The translations under genes were made by a program, and so were the position numbers. A DNA stretch of 11,256 bases from Acidovorax delafieldii (GTDB lineage: Bacteria; Pseudomonadota; Gammaproteobacteria; Burkholderiales; Burkholderiaceae_C), in contig DCVY01000187.1 in the NCBI GenBank assembly GCA_002327945.1, forward strand, positions 3,981 through 15,236, in the 5' to 3' direction. The notes beneath the pieces were generated by a model that saw only the letters and a program-made list of their open reading frames with translations, did no database searches and had not been told where the DNA came from. Below, in pieces: positions 6,971 to 11,256 of this stretch (positions are counted from its first letter, which is position 1; every line of letters starts with the position of its first letter).

Positions 6971-8335
6971 ATGCCCCTCAAAGACCACTCCAGGCACTGG
7001 CTTCGCAAAAGCCGCACGATGGCTGTCAGCCTGCCGTTTGCCCTGCTGGCCGCGCTGGTGCTGATCGGCATCAACGAGGCCGGACACAGACGCTCGCAGC
7101 AAGCCGTTGAGGAAATGGGCCAGGAACAACAGACCCGCAATGCGGTCAACCGCCTGCTGCAAAGCATGCTGGACGCCGAAACCGGCCAGCGCGGCTACCT
7201 GTTGACCGGCACCGAAACCTATCTGGAACCCTACGACAAGGCTGTCGCCACGGTGCAGACCCACCTGGACGAGTTGCGCAGCCGCTATTCGCATCCGCCC
7301 GAAAACCTGCGACAGGTTGCCCTGCTGTCAAGCGCGGTATCTCGCAAGCTGGCCGAGATGGAACTGAGCCTGCGGCTGCGCCGGCAGGGCAATGAGGATG
7401 CCTGGAAATTCGTGCTCTTCACCGACGTGGGCCGCGAACACATGGACTCGATCCGCCAGCTGGCCCACGCATTGATTGATCGCAGCGGCCGCAAGATCCA
7501 GGAAAGCCAGGGCCAGATCGTGCAATCGCTGATGCTGTCGCGCATCGGCATTGCCACCGTGACGGCCATCGGGCTGCTGGCGTTTTACATGTACCTGCGC
7601 CAGGCGCGCACGCTGCAACAGGTCAACCAGCGCGAACAAGAGGTGCTGGAGCACGAACGCGAACGGCTCGAAGGCCTGGTGCGCGAACGCACGGCGTCGC
7701 TGTCGGAGCTGGCCAGCCATCTGCAGCAGGTGCGCGAAGACGAGCGCGGCCACCTTGCCCGAGAGCTGCACGACGAACTGGGGGCCTTGCTGACCGCCGC
7801 CAAGCTCGACGTGGCGCGGCTCAAATCCAAGATCGACCACCAGGCACCCGACATTGCCGAGCGCCTCAGGCACCTGACCGAAACGCTGAACAGCGGCATT
7901 GCCCTCAAGCGCCGCATCATCGAAGACCTGCGCCCCTCTTCGCTGTCCAACCTGGGGCTGACGGCAGCCCTCGAGATCCTGACCCGCGAACATGCCGAGG
8001 GTGCAGGAATCGAGGTCGAGACCAGCCTGGAGGCCGTGCAACTGACGCAGGCCACCCAGCTAACGGTTTACCGCCTGGTGCAGGAGGCCCTGACCAACAT
8101 CAGCCTATACGCCAAAGCGAAGAAGGTGCTGGTGACCGTGCACAGCTACCCCACCCATGTGGCGGTGCAGGTGCGCGATGATGGCGCGGGCTTCGATCCC
8201 GCTGCCGTGGGCCCTGCATCGCACGGACTGGCCGGCATGCGCCATCGGGTGGAGGCCGCTGGCGGGCGGCTGACCATCACCTCCCACCCTGGCAATGGCA
8301 CCCTGGTATCGGCCGTCCTGCCCAAACCGCACTGA
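6971..8335 (+). CDS. CHASE3-domain sensor histidine kinase (HisKA_3 type)
   Basis: Inner-membrane sensor kinase. The 454-residue protein has a first membrane segment (about 17-35), a periplasmic CHASE3-type sensor region (about 36-185, with the characteristic LDAETGQRGYLLTG at 67-80), and a second membrane segment (about 190-208). A coiled-coil linker (about 212-255) leads to the dimerisation/phosphoacceptor domain (ARELHDELG, phosphorylated His267) and an HATPase domain with the N-box QEALTN (371-376, Asn376), the DDGAGF box (403-408) and the GLAGMRHR box (419-426). The ATG at 6971 is chosen because it keeps a basic N-terminus before the first membrane helix; a second ATG at 7019 would start inside that region, and neither has a clear Shine-Dalgarno. 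The HisKA_3 class pairs with NarL-type regulators, matching the divergent gene at 6035-6667. The ligand is unknown. Confidence 0.93.
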   Translation: MPLKDHSRHWLRKSRTMAVSLPFALLAALVLIGINEAGHRRSQQAVEEMGQEQQTRNAVNRLLQSMLDAETGQRGYLLTGTETYLEPYDKAVATVQTHLDELRSRYSHPPENLRQVALLSSAVSRKLAEMELSLRLRRQGNEDAWKFVLFTDVGREHMDSIRQLAHALIDRSGRKIQESQGQIVQSLMLSRIGIATVTAIGLLAFYMYLRQARTLQQVNQREQEVLEHERERLEGLVRERTASLSELASHLQQVREDERGHLARELHDELGALLTAAKLDVARLKSKIDHQAPDIAERLRHLTETLNSGIALKRRIIEDLRPSSLSNLGLTAALEILTREHAEGAGIEVETSLEAVQLTQATQLTVYRLVQEALTNISLYAKAKKVLVTVHSYPTHVAVQVRDDGAGFDPAAVGPASHGLAGMRHRVEAAGGRLTITSHPGNGTLVSAVLPKPH

Positions 8336-8593
8336 AATCATGTTCACGTTCTGAGCCCCTGCGCCACCGCGTGGTGCCGGCCTGCACACCCGTATCCGGG
8401 GCATCGGGCTGCGGACGCTCCCTCTGCGGCGCATCGGCGGCATCCTACAGGTCGGCGATCTCCGCGCTGACACGGGGCCGCGCCAGCCACTGGCATCCGT
8501 GGCGCGCCGCATTGCCTACAGTACATCTCAGGCGCTCGAATTTCAGGCACCACCCAGTCGCCGGTCACACCGGCCCCAAAAAAGGAGATGGAA
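8336..8593. other. Intergenic region upstream of DUF1328 gene
   Basis: These 258 bases between the kinase and the DUF1328 gene hold no credible coding frame. A 6-bp inverted repeat with a 3-base loop (8560-8565 with 8569-8574) lies just ahead of the AAAGGAG ribosome binding site at 8581-8587. No clear terminator for the kinase gene and no convincing sigma-70 promoter is seen, so a promoter of another class may drive the next gene. Confidence 0.5.
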
Positions 8594-8758
8594 ATGCTGC
8601 ACTACGCCGTTGTTTTTCTTGTTATCGCACTCATCGCCGCAGTGTTCGGCTTTGGCGGCATTGCGGCAGGTGCCGCAGGCATTGCCAAGATCCTGTTCTT
8701 TGTGTTCGTGATCATGGCCATCGTGACCTTCGCGCTGGGCCTGATGAACAAACGCTGA
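8594..8758 (+). CDS. DUF1328 (YtjA-type) small membrane protein
   Basis: A 54-residue, almost entirely hydrophobic peptide with two predicted membrane helices (about 4-18 and 30-50) around a Gly/Ala-rich turn ([15 protein letters not shown], 18-32), ending in NKR. The [19 protein letters not shown] pattern is that of DUF1328, a family of small inner-membrane proteins of unknown function often found beside stress genes. A strong AAAGGAG ends six bases before this ATG; the ATG at 8588 in the same frame directly abuts the Shine-Dalgarno and is rejected as the start. It lies 64 bases ahead of the next small gene, likely in one transcript. Confidence 0.9.
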   Translation: MLHYAVVFLVIALIAAVFGFGGIAAGAAGIAKILFFVFVIMAIVTFALGLMNKR

Positions 8759-8822
8759 TCGCCAACCGCATCGCTTCCTTTGCAGCCATTGCTGCTCTAT
8801 CCCCCATTTCCAGAGAGAAGCC

Positions 8823-9212
8823 ATGAATATCCAGTCCACCACCGACAAAGTTGCCAAAGACGCCCGCAATCTCGCAGACAACATGCTGCAAAGCGCCCAG
8901 AACGCCGTGCAGACGACACGCGAGGTTGCCAATGAATCCCTGGACAAGGCCGAAGCCGGCGTGCGCGAGTTGCGCCGAGAAGCCAGCCCCGTGATCGACG
9001 ATCTGGCCTCCCGCGCGCAGGACCTTGCCACGCGCAGCATTGATTTCTGCGCCGACACCGGTGCGCGCGCTCGCCGTCAGGTGCAGCAGGCGGCCGACGC
9101 CACCACCCGTTACGTCGTACAGCAGCCGGGCAAGTCGATGGCCATTGCTGCCGCTGCTGGCGCCGCTCTGACAGCCGCTGTTGTGCTGATGTCGCGCCGC
9201 CGCAAACCGTGA
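8823..9212 (+). CDS. DUF883 / ElaB-YqjD-like C-tail-anchored protein
   Basis: A 129-residue protein: a long charged, alanine-rich, probably helical or coiled-coil region (about 5-95), then a single C-terminal hydrophobic segment (about 105-123, AIAAAAGAALTAAVVLM) and a basic end SRRRKP. The layout, with a QQPGKSMAIAAAAGAAL segment before the membrane helix, fits the DUF883 family. Its E. coli members ElaB and YqjD are inner-membrane-anchored, stationary-phase proteins that have been linked to ribosome binding. AGAGAAG just upstream serves as ribosome binding site. Co-orientation with DUF1328 and BON genes suggests an envelope-stress cluster. Sequence similarity in the helical part is low-complexity, so the family call rests mainly on the tail. 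Confidence 0.8.
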   Translation: MNIQSTTDKVAKDARNLADNMLQSAQNAVQTTREVANESLDKAEAGVRELRREASPVIDDLASRAQDLATRSIDFCADTGARARRQVQQAADATTRYVVQQPGKSMAIAAAAGAALTAAVVLMSRRRKP

Positions 9213-9541
9213 CCGACTTCGCTGCTTTGCACGACCTGGGTCAGGCTGCACGAAAAATCGGCAATCCCCCATGCACCACGCCAACATGGCACTGCTCGGG
9301 ATTGCGGTTGCGGCCTGCCGCCAGACGACTGCATTGATTGATTACAAAAATCCCCGCCACCCAATACCCCTGCTGAGACATATTGGTCGGCGGGAAGACC
9401 ATTCAGACGAACCCAAGCATTTGCTGAAAGCCTGCCCTCTTTTCAGCGCCATAACAGCCAGCCGGTTGCGGAGGGTGCAATAAACCGGCAGACTGTGATT
9501 TTCCCTCGCACCCGCGCCCCAACTCTATGAAGGAATACACC
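9213..9541. other. 329-base intergenic region upstream of the BON lipoprotein gene
   Basis: No credible coding frame on either strand: open frames here lack ribosome binding sites and family likeness. Locally more AT-rich than the genes around it in places (for example around 9336-9355). A 7-bp inverted repeat (9461-9467 with 9483-9489) sits about 55 bases before the lipoprotein start and may be an operator or leader hairpin. The length would allow a small RNA or a complex promoter, but I see neither a clear terminator nor clear promoter boxes. Confidence 0.5.
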
Positions 9542-9859
9542 ATGAAATACGCACGTGCTCTTGCCTTTGCCGCAGCTGCAGCCATTACCGTCATCACCGC
9601 CACGGGCTGTGCGGTAGCGCGCGACCAGGAAACCGTTGGTTCCTACATCGACGACGTTGGCATCACCACCGCCGTCAAGGCCAAGATGGCCGACGACAAA
9701 ACCGTAGCAGCCACGTCCATCAGCGTCGAGACGCTCAATGGCATGGTGCAGCTGTCGGGTTTTGCAAAATCGCAGGCGGAAAAGGACCAGGCCGAAGCCC
9801 TTGCGCGCAGCGTCAAGAATGTCAAGGGAGTGCGCAACAGCATTGTTGTGCGCCCTTGA
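9542..9859 (+). CDS. BON-domain lipoprotein
   Basis: A 105-residue exported protein. Residues 1-23 form a lipoprotein-type signal (basic start, alanine-rich core, ATGC at 20-23 with Cys23 as the candidate lipidated residue; the -3 position is Ala, so the lipobox is slightly relaxed). The rest (about 35-105) is one BON domain, with VGITTAVKAKMADD and the MVQLSGFAKSQAEKDQAEALARSVKNV-type pattern (68-94) ending in VRNSIVV. BON domains occur in OsmY-like envelope and osmotic-stress proteins and are thought to contact phospholipid. The start at 9542 was chosen over an in-frame ATG at 9527 because AAGGA at 9530-9534 is correctly placed for it and lies inside the longer frame. A strong hairpin terminator follows. 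Confidence 0.9.
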   Translation: MKYARALAFAAAAAITVITATGCAVARDQETVGSYIDDVGITTAVKAKMADDKTVAATSISVETLNGMVQLSGFAKSQAEKDQAEALARSVKNVKGVRNSIVVRP

Positions 9860-9935
9860 GATCGTGAACATGTCCTGAGCTTTCACGCCCGATCCTGTCG
9901 GTTACGGCACAAACCGTGCGGCAGTGGCGTGGCTG

Positions 9936-9985
9936 AAAAAGGGCGCAAGCACCGGGCCAAATGGCCCGGTGCTTGCGCCCTTTTT
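9936..9985 (+). terminator. Long perfect hairpin terminator (23-bp arms) after BON gene
   Basis: Positions 9936-9958 and 9963-9985 are perfect reverse complements around a 4-base loop. The arms end in five A on the left and five T on the right, so the structure should terminate transcription in both directions. A 7-bp outer pair (9927-9933 with 9994-10000) extends it imperfectly. The stem is unusually long for an intrinsic terminator. Confidence 0.88.
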
Positions 9986-10054
9986 GACGGGCTGCCACGC
10001 TTTCACAATTTTGCCTGCGGTGCGCCCAGCCCGCAGGAGTTAAGCTGCAATGCC

Positions 10055-11137
10055 ATGCGGGTATTCAATTGCGACCATTGCGGTCATCTGGTGTTTTTTG
10101 ACAGCGTGCAATGCCTGCACTGTGGCAGCGCGCTCGCCTTTTTGCCCGACCTGCTCACCATGGCGGCGCTGGCCCCGGCCCCGCAAGACGGGCCGGATCT
10201 GTGGCGGCGGATGGGGCAACGCGGCAGTGCCGACTACAGCGGGCGGCTCTATCGCATGTGCGCCAACCACACCGTGTATGACGCCTGCAATTTTGCCGTG
10301 CCGGCCAACGATTTCTCCCCGCTGTGTGCATCGTGCCGCCAGACACGCGTGCTGCCCGACATCTCCGAGCCCGCCAACCTGGGCCGCTGGAAGCAGATCG
10401 AATCGGCCAAGCGCCAGCTTTTCTACACCCTCGCCCGCCTGGGGCTGGAGCCCGCGCCGGGCCGGGCCGGGCCGGTGTTCGAATTCCTGGCCGACTGGCC
10501 TGGCGGGCCACCCATCCTCACGGGCCACCACGGCGGCACCATCACCCTCAACGTGGCCGAAGCCGACGACGGCGAGCGCGCGCAGCGGCGCGTGGCACTG
10601 GGCGAGCCCTACCGCACCCTGATCGGCCACCTGCGCCACGAGTCGGGCCACTTCTACTGGGACCAGCTGGTGCGCGACGGCAATCGCCTGGAGGCATTTC
10701 GCAGCCTGTTTGGCGATGAGCGCCTTGATTACGCCAGCGCTTTAAGCGCCCACTACGCCAAAGGCAACGACCTGGGCGACTGGCGCCTGCACCATGTGAG
10801 CAGTTACGCGGCCGCCCACCCGTGGGAAGACTGGGCCGAAACCTGGGCCCACTATCTGCATATGGTGGATCTGCTCGAAACCGCCGCCAGCTACCACACC
10901 AGCGTGACCGTGCCCGACGCACATGCCGCCCAGCGATACCAGGTCACCGACCCCTTCGCCGACCCGCGCCCCGCATTCGACGACATGGTGCGCCAGTGGG
11001 TGCCCCTGACCCTGATGCTCAACAGCCTGAACCGCAGCCTGGGGCAAAACGATGCCTACCCCTTTGCGCTGTCGTCGGGCGCCATGGGCAAACTGCGCTT
11101 TGTGCACGACATGCTGGTGCAGGCCTCCGCAGGCTGA
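10055..11137 (+). CDS. Putative zinc-binding metallopeptidase with N-terminal zinc ribbon (COG4307-like)
   Basis: Function unknown; a cytoplasmic protein of 360 residues. The N-terminus is a zinc-ribbon region: C6-x-x-C9 and C20-x-x-C23, then further cysteines at 69, 78, 91 and 94 that could form a second site. The central and C-terminal part carries an HExxH zinc-protease signature, H195-E-S-G-H199 (in GHLRHESGHFYWD), and a conserved acidic patch HPWEDWAETWAHYLH (255-269) whose glutamates could supply a third ligand. This matches a family annotated as putative zinc-binding metallopeptidases; proteolytic activity has not been shown to my knowledge. The frame opens at 9929, but that would run through the terminator hairpin, so the ATG at 10055, directly before the first CxxC, is taken. 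An AGGAG 15 bases upstream is a distant ribosome binding site. It is convergent with coaD. Confidence 0.85.
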   Translation: MRVFNCDHCGHLVFFDSVQCLHCGSALAFLPDLLTMAALAPAPQDGPDLWRRMGQRGSADYSGRLYRMCANHTVYDACNFAVPANDFSPLCASCRQTRVLPDISEPANLGRWKQIESAKRQLFYTLARLGLEPAPGRAGPVFEFLADWPGGPPILTGHHGGTITLNVAEADDGERAQRRVALGEPYRTLIGHLRHESGHFYWDQLVRDGNRLEAFRSLFGDERLDYASALSAHYAKGNDLGDWRLHHVSSYAAAHPWEDWAETWAHYLHMVDLLETAASYHTSVTVPDAHAAQRYQVTDPFADPRPAFDDMVRQWVPLTLMLNSLNRSLGQNDAYPFALSSGAMGKLRFVHDMLVQASAG

Positions 11138-11146
11138 GAGGCTGAG
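11131..11146. repeat. Tandem 8-base duplication over the metallopeptidase stop
   Basis: AGGCTGAG occurs twice back to back (11131-11138 and 11139-11146). The first copy contains the TGA stop of the metallopeptidase gene. Confidence 0.8.
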
Positions 11147-11175
11147 GCTCAAACCGACGCTGCGCGTTTGAGCTT
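11145..11175. terminator. Inverted repeat at the convergent metallopeptidase/coaD junction
   Basis: An 8-bp perfect stem (11147-11154 with 11166-11173), extendable to 10 bp with one G-U pair, overlaps the last codons of coaD. It has an 11-base loop and no T tract. It could mark the 3' ends of both convergent transcripts. Confidence 0.35.
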
Positions 11176-11256
11176 GCGCATCAGGCGCTCGTGCACCACA
11201 GGCGAGACGAACTGCGCCACGTCGCCGCCCAGCGTGGCAATTTCGCGCACCAGCGT
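11149..11256 (-). CDS. coaD: Phosphopantetheine adenylyltransferase, C-terminal fragment (rest outside window)
   Basis: Only the last 35 residues and the stop are present; the gene continues past the right edge. The visible part, beginning TLVREIATLGGDVAQF and continuing with SPVVHERLMRKL, matches the C-terminal end of CoaD, where the S-[ST]-L-V-R-E motif binds nucleotide and is followed by GGDVxxFVxPxV. CoaD transfers AMP to 4'-phosphopantetheine in coenzyme A synthesis. The gene converges on the metallopeptidase with only 11 bases between stop codons. Confidence 0.87.
   Translation of the reverse strand, partial: TLVREIATLGGDVAQFVSPVVHERLMRKLKRAASV

Noticed and set aside
8560..8574. Hairpin before DUF1328 as a terminator for the kinase gene
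   Set aside because: The stem is only 6 bp, is followed by A rather than T on the plus strand, and lies more than 220 bases after the kinase stop.
9271..9483. Plus-strand frame of 70 residues in the gap before the BON gene as a small protein
   Set aside because: No Shine-Dalgarno, no domain or membrane pattern, and composition unlike the neighbouring genes.
1..11256. Mobile element, phage, CRISPR or defence system
   Set aside because: No transposase, integrase, phage or Cas-like protein, no regularly spaced repeats and no tRNA were seen; the region reads as core chromosome apart from the repeat-rich gap at 6668-6970.

Overview
The window is a GC-rich, densely coded stretch of chromosome. 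Gene content, gene order and protein wording (GpsA, SecB, GrxC, GpmA, CtpA, MoeB-type proteins, a CoaD C-terminus) point to a betaproteobacterium of the Burkholderiales, most likely Comamonadaceae (Acidovorax-like). The assignment is by recognition of protein families and gene order, not by a search. I see no insertion sequence, phage gene, CRISPR array, tRNA or rRNA. Most of the region is ordinary core chromosome.

Layout. Positions 1-2187 (minus strand) hold a four-gene run: membrane-anchored rhodanese, grxC, secB and gpsA (its C-terminus is cut by the window edge). It matches the well-known yibN-grxC-secB-gpsA order of proteobacteria and joins thiol chemistry, the export chaperone and phospholipid precursor synthesis. 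A 72-base divergent promoter region separates it from a plus-strand run: gpmA (glycolysis), ctpA (periplasmic S41 protease), a clear intrinsic terminator, and a MoeB/ThiF-type adenylyltransferase.

Positions 5502-8335 are a signalling block: a receiver-only response regulator (plus), a NarL/FixJ-type response regulator (minus), and a divergently transcribed CHASE3 histidine kinase of the HisKA_3 type (plus). The 303-base gap between regulator and kinase is rich in inverted repeats, including a nested multi-stem element and a two-turn-spaced palindrome. It is the least explained DNA in the window.

Positions 8594-9859 carry three small genes typical of envelope or stationary-phase stress: a DUF1328 membrane peptide (54 aa), a DUF883/ElaB/YqjD-like tail-anchored protein, and a BON-domain lipoprotein. 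They lie directly downstream of the kinase in the same orientation, so they are natural candidates for the regulon of the two-component system, though this is inference. A very long perfect hairpin terminator (23-bp arms) closes this block. It is followed by a zinc-ribbon plus HExxH putative metallopeptidase of an uncharacterised family, which converges on the 3' end of coaD at the right edge.
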